Program-made: the position numbers and the translations under genes
Notes under the pieces: generated by a model
Told to the model about the DNA's origin: nothing
Seen by the model: only the letters and a program-made list of their open reading frames with translations
Database searches by the model: none
Shown here: piece after piece, positions 45,322 to 53,527 of the stretch
How the letters are laid out: every line of letters starts with the position of its first letter
Position numbering within the stretch: the stretch's first letter is position 1
NCBI RefSeq assembly: GCF_963667045.1
Contig: NZ_OY762934.1
Coordinates: forward strand, 3,612,501-3,676,500
From: an uncultured Cohaesibacter sp.
GTDB taxonomy: Bacteria; Pseudomonadota; Alphaproteobacteria; Rhizobiales; Cohaesibacteraceae
Length of the DNA stretch: 64,000 nucleotides
Direction: 5' to 3'

Positions 45322-46518
45322 ATGTGCGCTGCCTGGATGAACCATTCCGATGGAATGGCAAACGAGCTCAAGCGGGTGACGCAGGTCGCCGCGCCGGACA
45401 TTCATCTTTCCTGCCTGCTTCTTGATGATGACCCGATCGATCGCCGCTATGTGCAATGGTTGTTGGGTCGGCTCAGCGGCTTCCGGCTGGATGTCGAGAT
45501 CGCTTCCACCCTTAAGGAGGCCGCCGCCCTTTGCGCCAAAAGGCAGTATGACCTCTACCTTCTGGATTTCTGGATGGGGGAGGAAACCTCCCTCTCGCTG
45601 GTCTCGGCTTTGAGGGCGGACGGGCCGGACGGCCGGACCATTGTCGTCATGTCGTCGCTTGATGACAGCGCGTTTCAGGATATCAGCATGAAATCGGGGG
45701 CAGATCTGTTTCTGGCCAAGCAGGACCTCTCTTCCGGAACGCTTGAGCGGATGCTGCCGACCATCGCCCAGATTGCTTCCAAGACCCGGCTGGAGCATCG
45801 CCAGAAACAGCTGGATGCGGACATGATCAGCCAGTGGCTGAAGCATATCAGCGGGCGGCTGGACAGCTCGCACGGCTTTGCCGCGCTTGCCCTGTCGGCC
45901 TTAAGGGGGCAAAGGGGTGAGGAGGCGGAAAGCCTGATTGCTGACGCGCTCGAGCAGATTTCTGCCCTCAGGAACGAGATCAATTTCATCGGGGTCGGCC
46001 TGTCTGTGCTGAAGAAGGAAAGTGAGATCGATCTCCGGCCGTTTGATGTCAGCGCCCTGTTGACGGATGTGGTCGATGAATGCCGGTTCGAAGCGGAGCA
46101 GTTCGGCAAGAAGCTCAGCTTTTGCGAACATGTGGCCGACTCCATCATCCTGAGCGATGGGGGATTGCTGAGGGAGCTGGTGTTCGTGCTGTTGCGCGGC
46201 GCGCTGCGCTACTCGGACGCCAATTCCAATATTGCCGTCAGTTACGAGCTGGGGGAGGAGTTTCTCGAGATCTTCATTTCCGAATTCGGATCAGACGAGG
46301 AAGCCGATTTCGAGACCAAGGCTCTGGATGCGCCCGGTGCCATCAATCTGGCCGACCTGTTCGGGGCCGAGCGTGCTGGCAACCTGCTGGTGGCCGAGCA
46401 TCTGCTTCAACATCTGGGAGGGGGCTGGAAAGTCGGTCATTGCGGCTCGAATCTCGAGATAACCTGCCGCATTCCGCTCAATTACGACCTGATGCACACC
46501 AATCGGGCAATCGGATGA
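45322..46518 (+). CDS. Receiver protein with degenerate kinase-like C-terminus
   Basis: A 398-residue protein. The N-terminal receiver (about residues 28-150) has LLLDDDPID, the acceptor Asp in LLDFWMGEETS, SS in VMSSLD and LAKQDL. The DFWxGxET stretch is shared with the receiver of the kinase at 37882-39147, so the two are probably paralogues. The C-terminal ~240 residues follow the kinase layout but lack a clear His box; the N-box Asn is Gly (LLRGALRYS) and the glycine boxes are lost. It may act as a phospho-sink or adaptor. It follows the phosphotransferase-like gene by 59 bp. Confidence 0.72.
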   Translation: MCAAWMNHSDGMANELKRVTQVAAPDIHLSCLLLDDDPIDRRYVQWLLGRLSGFRLDVEIASTLKEAAALCAKRQYDLYLLDFWMGEETSLSLVSALRADGPDGRTIVVMSSLDDSAFQDISMKSGADLFLAKQDLSSGTLERMLPTIAQIASKTRLEHRQKQLDADMISQWLKHISGRLDSSHGFAALALSALRGQRGEEAESLIADALEQISALRNEINFIGVGLSVLKKESEIDLRPFDVSALLTDVVDECRFEAEQFGKKLSFCEHVADSIILSDGGLLRELVFVLLRGALRYSDANSNIAVSYELGEEFLEIFISEFGSDEEADFETKALDAPGAINLADLFGAERAGNLLVAEHLLQHLGGGWKVGHCGSNLEITCRIPLNYDLMHTNRAIG

Positions 46519-46524
46519 AAGAAA

Positions 46525-46560
46525 GCCTCCGGATGTTGCCATCCGGAGGCTTTTGTTTTG
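46525..46560. terminator. Rho-independent terminator, bidirectional
   Basis: A perfect 10-bp stem GCCTCCGGAT / ATCCGGAGGC with loop GTTGCC is followed by TTTTGTTTTG on the + strand and TTTCTTTC on the - strand. It separates the convergent signalling and hydrogenase operons. Confidence 0.92.
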
Positions 46561-46574
46561 TCTGCTGCCCCTCG

Positions 46575-48434
46575 CTAGTAGAGTACGGAGCTCATCGACA
46601 GGCTGTCCCAGATCTCCTTGACCGTGTGCTTGAGCTCAAGGCGGCGATCCTCATAGTGGGTGTGCAACAGGTGATGGGCCTTCTCAGAGTTCGGTGTTTC
46701 GAGAAAATCCCGATAGAGGGCCTGGACCTGCTCGTTCTTGTGAGACTGGCGCACTTTGGTCTTGCGATCCACATTGTAGATCGTCTCACGCCGCGCCTTG
46801 GCAAGGGGCAGATAGGCCTTCTTGGAGCGCAGCGAACCGCCGCCATCGACGCAGCCACCGGGGCAGGCCATGACCTCGATGAAGTCATAGTCAGCTTCTC
46901 CTGACCGGATCATCTCGACCAGCTTTCGTGTATCGCCAAGGCCATGGACCATGGCCACCTTGACTTCTCCGATCGGGCCACCCAGATCGACCTTCGCTTC
47001 GCGGATGCCCTCGAAACCGCGCAGCTGGGTCAGCTCGATCTTGTCGAGTTCCCTGCCGTTGACCACCGAATAGATGGTGCGTACGGCGGCCTCCATGACG
47101 CCGCCTGTGGTGCCGAAAATGGCGGCGGCGCCAGAATATTCGCTCATGTAGGGATTGTCGAAGCGCGATGGCTTGATGGTCTTGAGATCGATCCCCTCGC
47201 GCCGGAGCAGGCGGGCGAACTCCCGCGTGGTGAGAACCACATCCGTATCCCGCTCGCCGAGCGTTGCCAGCTGGGGCCGGGCGGCCTCGTCCTTCTTGGC
47301 GATGCATGGCATGATCGAGATGACGCGGATGCGGTCTGCCGCGATATCCTGTTTTTCCGGAAGGTAGGTCTTGGCAATCGTCGAGAGCACCTGCTGGGGT
47401 GACTTGGTCGAAGACAACAGCGGCAGGATATCGGGATAGTGGGTTTCGGCAAAGTTGATCCAGGCCGGGCAGCAGGAGGTGAAGGTCGGTTTGCGCCCTT
47501 CCTTTAGGCGCCCGAGCAGTTCCGTGCCTTCCTCCATGATCACCACGTCAGCGGCGAAATTGGTGTCGAGCACGATGTCGACGCCGATCTTGCGGCAGGC
47601 GGCGATCACGTGGCCCTCGACATTGGTGCCGGCTGGCATGCCGAATTCCTCGCCGAAGGCAACACGCACGGCGGGAGCAAACTGGATCACGGTGATGATG
47701 TCCGGATCGCAGATATAGTCAAGCGCCCGGTCGGTTTCGTCGCGCTCGCCCAATGCCCCGGTCGGACAGACCAGAACGCACTGTCCGCAGGAAACACAGA
47801 TGTTGCTCAGCGGGTCATGGCCATCGCGCAGAGCGACGACACGGTTGTTGCCGGTGCCTTCGATGACAAGGGCGTCGATGCCCTGATGATAGCGGCAAAT
47901 GGCAACGCAGCGCTGGCAGCGGATGCAGCGGCGCATGTCGCGAACCATGGCAGTCGAGGCCTCATCCACTGGTCGGCTTTCGGCCAGAGCCCGGTCAAAG
48001 AAGCGGTTCTCCTTGAGGCCGACATATTGGGCTACGTCCTGCAGTTCGCAGTCGCCATGGCGGATGCAGGTGGCGCAGTCCTGGAGATGGTCGGCCATCA
48101 ACAGCTCGACCTGAAGCCGCTGCATGTCGCGGGCCTTCTTGCTGCGGGTCTCGACTGTCATGCCCTCCCGCACCGGCGTGTTGCAGGAGGTGACGATCTG
48201 GGCGCCGTCGTGGCCCGAATGGGTGATTTCGACCAGACAGACACGGCAGGTGCCCGGAGTGTGGTCGATGTCATCCAGCTCGCACAGGGTCGGGATGTAG
48301 ATGTCATGACGACGGGCACAGGACAGGATGGTCTCGTTGGGGAAGGCCATGCAGGTCTTGTTGTTGATCCGGAGCTTGATGGTTGCCTCGGCAGGGTCGC
48401 GTCCGGCGTGGTCGATCGGCTCAATGGTGCACAT
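46575..48434 (-). CDS. [FeFe] hydrogenase catalytic subunit (group A, modular)
   Basis: A 619-residue hydrogenase. N- to C-terminus: a plant-type [2Fe-2S] domain (~35-110), a His-Cys3 [4Fe-4S] site (HLQDCATCIRHGDCELQ, ~115-150), two [4Fe-4S] sites (CIRCQRCVAIC and CVSCGQCVLVCP), then the H-cluster domain. H-cluster loops are TSCCPAW (~318), MPCIAKKDEA (~375) and EVMACPGGCVDGGG (~523). The proton-path Glu pair (MEEGTEL) and Ser (SSTKSPQQ) are present. After GGG the usual Gln-Pro is Ser-Leu. The small-subunit tail KAHHLLHTHY is present. It follows its partner gene by 3 bp. No hydE, hydF or hydG gene is in the window. Confidence 0.93.
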   Translation of the reverse strand: MCTIEPIDHAGRDPAEATIKLRINNKTCMAFPNETILSCARRHDIYIPTLCELDDIDHTPGTCRVCLVEITHSGHDGAQIVTSCNTPVREGMTVETRSKKARDMQRLQVELLMADHLQDCATCIRHGDCELQDVAQYVGLKENRFFDRALAESRPVDEASTAMVRDMRRCIRCQRCVAICRYHQGIDALVIEGTGNNRVVALRDGHDPLSNICVSCGQCVLVCPTGALGERDETDRALDYICDPDIITVIQFAPAVRVAFGEEFGMPAGTNVEGHVIAACRKIGVDIVLDTNFAADVVIMEEGTELLGRLKEGRKPTFTSCCPAWINFAETHYPDILPLLSSTKSPQQVLSTIAKTYLPEKQDIAADRIRVISIMPCIAKKDEAARPQLATLGERDTDVVLTTREFARLLRREGIDLKTIKPSRFDNPYMSEYSGAAAIFGTTGGVMEAAVRTIYSVVNGRELDKIELTQLRGFEGIREAKVDLGGPIGEVKVAMVHGLGDTRKLVEMIRSGEADYDFIEVMACPGGCVDGGGSLRSKKAYLPLAKARRETIYNVDRKTKVRQSHKNEQVQALYRDFLETPNSEKAHHLLHTHYEDRRLELKHTVKEIWDSLSMSSVLY

Positions 48435-48437
48435 GGC

Positions 48438-50435
48438 TCAGGCCGCTCCTTCGGGGATGGAATGCTTGGTGATCACGGAATAGAGGCGATAGCAGCGCAT
48501 GCAGCGTTGGGCCTCTTTGTAGGCATCTGCCAGACTGATGGTCTGTTCCACTTCTCCGAACATCCTCTTGCGCAATTCCGGGTCCAGTGCCGGATTGTGT
48601 ACCCGGTAACCGTTGCGCACCGGGGTTTCAACCGCGTCGTTGGCGAGAAAGGCGTTTTCGTTGATCAGCTCGCGCATGCGGGAGCGCTTGAAGAAGCGCG
48701 GTGTGCCGAACTGGATCCAGTCGTCGATGCTGCGTGCCGCCTTGAGCCCTGCCGACATGGCATAGATGAGTGTTGACGGGCCGGTGACGCAGTCACCACC
48801 GGCAAAGACACCGGGGCGGGAGGTGGTCAGGGACTTGTCCGCTTCCACGCATTTCCACTTGTTGAAGTCGATGCCTTCTTCGGCGATGGTTTCCTGATTT
48901 TCCACCTGTTGGCCGATGGCCGCAATGACTGTCGAGCAGGGCATGATGTGTTCGGTGCCGTGGATCGGGCGGACGCTGCGACGGCCACTTTCGTCCGGCT
49001 CGGTTTCTTCCATTTCGACAAGTTCGACACCGGTGATTCTGCCATTCTCGGAGATGACCCGGATCGGGGTGCAGAGGGTGTGGAAGTCGATGTCTTCCTT
49101 CTCGGCCTCTTCCACCTCTTCGGTATCGGCGGGCATGGCGTCGCGGGTGCGGCGATAGATGAGATGGGCCTTGGTTGCCCCGAGGCGTACGGCAGACCGG
49201 ACGCAGTCCATGGCGACGTTGCCACCGCCGACGACCACCACGTCGCCCTTGAGCTGGAAGGTGTCGATGCCGTCGACATGGTCATGGACCTTGAGCAGGA
49301 AATCGATGCCGGTGAAATAGCCCTCGCGGACCTTTTCCTCATCGCGAATGCCGAGCATGGTGCCTTCCTGACAACCGAGCCCGAGGAAGACGGCCTTGTA
49401 GCCGCGCTGGAACAGATCATCGATGGTAAAATCGGTGCCGAGCTGCTGGCCGAACAGGAAGCGGCCGCCGAGGTCGACGATGATGTCGGTTTCCATCGCC
49501 AGAGTATCCTTGGGCAGACGATAGTTCGGGATGCCGATCTGGGCCATGCCGCCCGCCTTGTCCTGCTTCTCGAAGACATCGACGTGATAGCCGTGCAGCA
49601 ACAGGTGATAGGCGCAGGAAATGCCGGCAGGTCCGGCGCCGATGATCGCCACTTTCATGCCGTCGGCGAGGGGTTTCTGGATCATCTCGCGGGTGAACTT
49701 GAGGGCCTGGGGGCCCTTCTGCTGGTCGGCAACAAAGCGCTTGAGGGTCTTGATGCCCACCGCCTCGTCAACGAACTTGCGTCGGCAGGCCTGTTCGCAA
49801 TAGCGCACGCAGACCCGGCCACAGGTGGCGGCCATGGGGTATTTTTGCAGCAGCACACCGAGCGAATTTTCCGGCTTGCCATCGCGGATATAGTCGATAT
49901 AGCGCGGCACGTTGACCTTGGAGGGGCAGGCCTCGATGCAGGGGGCGGTCATGTAGGCCATGCCATGCTGGGCGCGGATGGGCAAATGGTTGGCGACCTC
50001 TTTCTCGATCTGCTCTCGGAAATTATGGATAACTTCCAGCAGGGCGACACAGCAGGTCTGTCCCAGACCGCAAAGGGAGGTTTCCTTCATCTGTTTGCCA
50101 AGCATCTCGATGTCGTCAAAGTCGAGTGGCGTGTCGAGACCCCGGCGCATCTTGTCGAGCGCGTCGCGAATCAGCACTGTCCCCATGCGGCAGGGCGTGC
50201 AGGCTCCGCAGGACTGCTCGGCAGCCTTGCTCATATAGTGAAACAGACCGTCAACCAGACTGACGGTTTCATCGAAGACGAAGAACCCCCGGTCGGCAAA
50301 GAAGGCCCGCACGGCGTTGCCTTCATCAAATTCGTCGAAATTTCTGAGAGCGGCCAGAGGGGTGTCCCTGCCAGGCAGATTCCGCCTCGCATCATGAACA
50401 ACCCCGTCCCAAACGCCATACACCACTTGTGCCAC
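48438..50435 (-). CDS. NuoF C-terminal/NfnB-GltD-like fusion flavoprotein, hydrogenase partner
   Basis: A 665-residue fusion. Residues ~40-150 match only the C-terminal iron-sulfur end of NuoF/HydB (SCGACTPCRMGT ... SLCGLGQTC); the FMN/NADH domain is missing. Residues ~160-265 form the cysteine-rich GltD-type N-domain (CIEACP, CGRVC, CEQAC). Residues ~275 onward hold FAD (IIGAGPAGISCA) and NAD(P)H (VVVGGGNVAMDC, then YRR) sites as in NfnB, GltD and DPYD. Paired arginines after strand 2 suggest NADPH. CMRCYRLY closes the chain. The start is GTG at 50435 after GGGGG. It should move electrons between NAD(P)H and the hydrogenase. Confidence 0.88.
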   Translation of the reverse strand: MAQVVYGVWDGVVHDARRNLPGRDTPLAALRNFDEFDEGNAVRAFFADRGFFVFDETVSLVDGLFHYMSKAAEQSCGACTPCRMGTVLIRDALDKMRRGLDTPLDFDDIEMLGKQMKETSLCGLGQTCCVALLEVIHNFREQIEKEVANHLPIRAQHGMAYMTAPCIEACPSKVNVPRYIDYIRDGKPENSLGVLLQKYPMAATCGRVCVRYCEQACRRKFVDEAVGIKTLKRFVADQQKGPQALKFTREMIQKPLADGMKVAIIGAGPAGISCAYHLLLHGYHVDVFEKQDKAGGMAQIGIPNYRLPKDTLAMETDIIVDLGGRFLFGQQLGTDFTIDDLFQRGYKAVFLGLGCQEGTMLGIRDEEKVREGYFTGIDFLLKVHDHVDGIDTFQLKGDVVVVGGGNVAMDCVRSAVRLGATKAHLIYRRTRDAMPADTEEVEEAEKEDIDFHTLCTPIRVISENGRITGVELVEMEETEPDESGRRSVRPIHGTEHIMPCSTVIAAIGQQVENQETIAEEGIDFNKWKCVEADKSLTTSRPGVFAGGDCVTGPSTLIYAMSAGLKAARSIDDWIQFGTPRFFKRSRMRELINENAFLANDAVETPVRNGYRVHNPALDPELRKRMFGEVEQTISLADAYKEAQRCMRCYRLYSVITKHSIPEGAA

Positions 50436-50827
50436 AGTGACCCCCGTCGCTTGAATAAACCAACGTAAACTGCAAGGCGCCGTTTCAGGTCGCGGGTCGA
50501 TTGTCTTTAGATTGTCCCGATACTGACTTGGAGCCTTCCTCTAAGATCCACCCACTTGGACAATGCCAGTTGTTGTTTTGCTCCATGTTCAGGCAGCAGC
50601 GGAGAAAAATCTTGCGGCAAATCAAACTGGTACATGGTTTGCGTGTAATCGGAAAATGCACGATAATTAATTCATTTCGCGAATTTTAATGCAAGGTTTT
50701 GTGGCAATTTCTGGAAGTATTAAAATGTGGTGAAACTTAAACAGGTTAGAGTGCTGTTGAGAGCTCTTCAAAACTGATTGTGCTTAAGAATAGAAGCGGA
50801 AAGAGGGCTTGCTTGCTTGAGTTGTTT

Positions 50828-50855
50828 GGTGATCAATACTTTAGTATTATTCACC
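50828..50855. promoter_or_regulatory. 28-bp imperfect palindrome upstream of the ABC transporter operon
   Basis: GGTGATCAATAC and GTATTATTCACC form 12-base arms with two central mismatches around TTTA. The site is 127 bp before the substrate-binding protein gene, in a 546-bp AT-rich divergent gap (50436-50981). It could be an operator or an RNA hairpin. I see nothing else definite in the gap. Confidence 0.5.
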
Positions 50856-50981
50856 GTTTGATGTGTTGACTATGGTCCTTTGGGCTCAGTTTTCATAATT
50901 TTCCTCGAAAGATATTCAGCTGTCGTGAAAATGATGGTGTTGTTAGGCGGAGTTGTCACGCGTCAATCGGAAGGTCGGAAG

Positions 50982-51995
50982 ATGTCCCATTCATCACAGT
51001 CTTTAGTGGATCGTCGTGCCATGCTGCGATGGGGAGCCGGGGCTGCGCTTGCCGGTGCATTCGGAGGGCTTGGCAGCATAGGGGCCCGGGCTGGCAATGG
51101 CGGGCTTGTCTTGTGGGGCATTCCGGCTTCTCCGTCTGCGGTCTTTGCCCGCGCGGCGCTGTCTTCAGCCCTTGCAAAGGTCGTACCGGATGTCCGCTTC
51201 GACGTCTGGAAGAGCACCGACCAGATGCGGGCCGGGATCGCGTCCGGTGACTTCAAGATGTTCGCCACCTCCACTTATGCAGCTGCCAATTTCTTCAATC
51301 GCGGGGCAGGAACCGTCATGGTCAACGTGGTCACATGGGGCGTGCTCTATGTGATGGCGCGGGACGACAGGATCCGCCGGATCGAGGATCTGGCGGGCAA
51401 ACGGGTGTTGCTGTCAAACAAGAATGAAGCGCCCGATCTGCTGTTTCGTCTGGTGCTCAAATGGTCCGGGCTGGATCCGGACAAGGACGTGACGCTCGAC
51501 TATGTCGGCTCGCCGGGGGAAGCCGTGCCGCTCTATCTGGCCGGGCGAGGGGATGTTGCGGTGCTGCATGAACCCGCGTCCACTGCAGCCCTGTTTCGTG
51601 CAAAGAAGGCGGGTGTGCCACTTTACCGGGCGATCGATATCACCGAGGTCTATGGCGCCCATACCGGCAGAGGCCCGCGCATTCCGCAGGTCGGACTGGC
51701 TGTCAATCCTGCCTTTCTGGAAGAAAAGCCGGAGGTTGTCCGGGCCGTGCATGAAGCCTGCGTTGAGGCCGGGCAATGGACAAAGGCCAATTGGGACGAC
51801 GCTGGCAAGCTGGCCGCCCAGTCGCTGCCGTTGCCCGCACCGGTTATTGCCAGCTCGCTGCCTTTCGTGCATCTCGATGTGCAGTCGGCCAAAGAGGCGC
51901 AGGCTGACATCGAACTCTATTTCGAGCATCTGATGAGCCTTGATCCGGGGATCGTCGGCGGGCGGAAACCGGCTTCAGATTTTTACTGGGGGTAG
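50982..51995 (+). CDS. ABC transporter substrate-binding protein, NitT/TauT type
   Basis: A 337-residue periplasmic protein. The N-terminus DRRAMLRWGAGAALAGAFGG has paired arginines and a hydrophobic stretch, suggesting Tat export. The mature part follows the NMT1/SsuA fold: a first strand LVLWGIPASPSAVFA, then DLAGKRVLLSN and LYLAGRGDVAVLHEP, the usual hinge regions. Ligands of this family include nitrate, sulfonates, thiamine precursors and aromatic acids; none can be chosen here. The ATG at 50982 has GGAAGG about ten bases before it. It heads a three-gene transporter operon. Confidence 0.85.
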   Translation: MSHSSQSLVDRRAMLRWGAGAALAGAFGGLGSIGARAGNGGLVLWGIPASPSAVFARAALSSALAKVVPDVRFDVWKSTDQMRAGIASGDFKMFATSTYAAANFFNRGAGTVMVNVVTWGVLYVMARDDRIRRIEDLAGKRVLLSNKNEAPDLLFRLVLKWSGLDPDKDVTLDYVGSPGEAVPLYLAGRGDVAVLHEPASTAALFRAKKAGVPLYRAIDITEVYGAHTGRGPRIPQVGLAVNPAFLEEKPEVVRAVHEACVEAGQWTKANWDDAGKLAAQSLPLPAPVIASSLPFVHLDVQSAKEAQADIELYFEHLMSLDPGIVGGRKPASDFYWG

Positions 51996-52047
51996 CGTGG
52001 GCAAGGCCGATCAGCGCACATCAAGAGGGGAAAACAGGGGTAGGGGG

Positions 52048-52809
52048 ATGCGTCGCGCCCTGCTGTTTGCGGCCGGAGTCGGGCTGATGCTGGTGCTCTG
52101 GCAGGCGGGCCATGCAGCCTATGGCGCGCTTGTTCTGCCCGGTGTCGGCGAAACCCTTGTCACGCTTCATCGGATGATCGGAAGCGGCGAGGTCGGCAAT
52201 GCGCTTCAGGCCACGGCCTTCAATGCACTGACGGGCTGGTGTCTCAGCGTGCTGATCGGCGTTGTTGCCGGTGGGCTTGCTGGCCGGTTTGAAGACATGC
52301 GCTTTGTCTTGCAGCCGGTGGCGATCATTCTTCTGGGGGTTCCGGCGATTGCCTGGGTGGTGCTGGCGTTGTTGTGGTTCGGAGGTCGGTGGGCGGTGGT
52401 GTTCACGGTGGCAGTTGCCACGGCACCGATGGTTTTTGCCGCCGCCGTGCAGGCTGTGCGCAGCCTTGACAGCGATCTAGCCAGAATGGCACGGGCCTTC
52501 CGTGCTCCGCCCCGGGCAATGCTGTTCGATGTCTATGCACCGCATATGCTGGGCTATCTCTATCCGGTCCTTGCGACCACGCTGGCGATGTCTTGGAAAG
52601 TGTCGATCATGGCTGAGCTGCTCTCCGGCTCCGGTGGCATTGGCGATGGGATCGCGGCTGCGCGGGCACGGGTTGATACGGCCGAGCTGCTGGCCTGGGT
52701 GGTGGTGGTGGTGGCAATCCTGATCGTGCTGGACCAGCTGTTGTTGCGGCTGGTGCGCGAACGGATGCATGTCTGGCGGCGTGAGGAGGAGGGTCATGGT
52801 GATGGATGA
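52048..52809 (+). CDS. ABC transporter permease, NitT/TauT type
   Basis: A 253-residue permease with six transmembrane helices. The EAA-like loop lies at MARAFRAPPRAMLFDVYAPHMLGYLYP. PGVGETLVTLHRMIGSGEVGNALQAT near the N-terminus is typical of the SsuC/TauC family (trimmed to its first part: LPGVGETLVTLHRM). The ATG at 52048 follows AGGGGTAGGGGG; a GTG at 51996, directly after the preceding stop, is possible. It overlaps the ATPase gene by 14 bp. Confidence 0.87.
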   Translation: MRRALLFAAGVGLMLVLWQAGHAAYGALVLPGVGETLVTLHRMIGSGEVGNALQATAFNALTGWCLSVLIGVVAGGLAGRFEDMRFVLQPVAIILLGVPAIAWVVLALLWFGGRWAVVFTVAVATAPMVFAAAVQAVRSLDSDLARMARAFRAPPRAMLFDVYAPHMLGYLYPVLATTLAMSWKVSIMAELLSGSGGIGDGIAAARARVDTAELLAWVVVVVAILIVLDQLLLRLVRERMHVWRREEEGHGDG

Positions 52810-53527
52810 CGCCCTGCTTGCGCTTTCCGGCATTGAGTTTGCCTATGGCGACCGAACGGTGCTGTCGGGCATCGACCTTGCCTGTCGGCGAGGGCAGGTG
52901 GTTGCCCTCATGGGGCCTTCCGGGGCAGGCAAGACAACGCTGCTGTCGCTGGTGCTCGGAGGCAATCAGCCCGCAGAGGGGCAGCTTGCCTGTCGGGCAG
53001 AGCGATTGTCCGTGATGTTTCAGGAGCCGCGCCTGCTGCCATGGCGCAGTGCCTTGGACAATGTTGCCTTCGCGCTCAAGGCGCACCACGCCTCAGGGCG
53101 CGAACGGGTGGCAATAGCAGAGGCGATGCTGGATGCGGTCGGGCTGCCGAAGGCCAGTCACCGGCAGTTTCCCCATCAGCTCTCGGGTGGCATGCGGCAG
53201 CGGGTTTCGCTGGCGCGGGCGCTGGTCATCAAGCCGGACCTGTTGCTGCTGGACGAGCCGTTTCATGGCCTTGATGTTGCTCTGGTCAGGCAGATGCAGG
53301 CGCTGCTGCTTGCCCGTGTCGCAGATCGGGGCATGGCCATCGTGATGGTGACCCACGATGCCCGACACGCCGCGGCGATGGCTGACCGGGTTCTGGTGCT
53401 ATCAGAAGCCCCGGCCCGCATAGTGGCCTGCTTTGATGGGGGGGAAGACCGCTCAGGTCCATCCTGTCTGGCGCTGGCCGACCGGATCGAGCAGGCATTG
53501 CTCTCCGCTTCTAGAGAAACCCTCTAA
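52796..53527 (+). CDS. ABC transporter ATP-binding protein, NitT/TauT type
   Basis: A 243-residue ATPase. Walker A is GPSGAGKTT, the Q-loop and following MFQEPRLLPWRSALDNV are the SsuB/TauB hallmark, the signature is LSGGMRQR, Walker B is LLLLDEPFHGLD, and the H-loop is VTHDARHA. The ATG at 52796, with GAGGAGGG upstream, lies inside the end of the permease gene. Its 3' end overlaps the convergent TSUP gene by 17 bp. Confidence 0.92.
   Translation: MVMDDALLALSGIEFAYGDRTVLSGIDLACRRGQVVALMGPSGAGKTTLLSLVLGGNQPAEGQLACRAERLSVMFQEPRLLPWRSALDNVAFALKAHHASGRERVAIAEAMLDAVGLPKASHRQFPHQLSGGMRQRVSLARALVIKPDLLLLDEPFHGLDVALVRQMQALLLARVADRGMAIVMVTHDARHAAAMADRVLVLSEAPARIVACFDGGEDRSGPSCLALADRIEQALLSASRETL

Noticed and set aside
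48909-50468. ~520-codon open frame antisense to the hydrogenase partner gene
   Set aside because: It has no recognisable domain, while the - strand encodes clear iron-sulfur and flavin motifs.
50436-50981. FNR-type anaerobic box between the hydrogenase and transporter operons
   Set aside because: Only TTGAT-like half-sites were found; no TTGAT-N4-ATCAA match.
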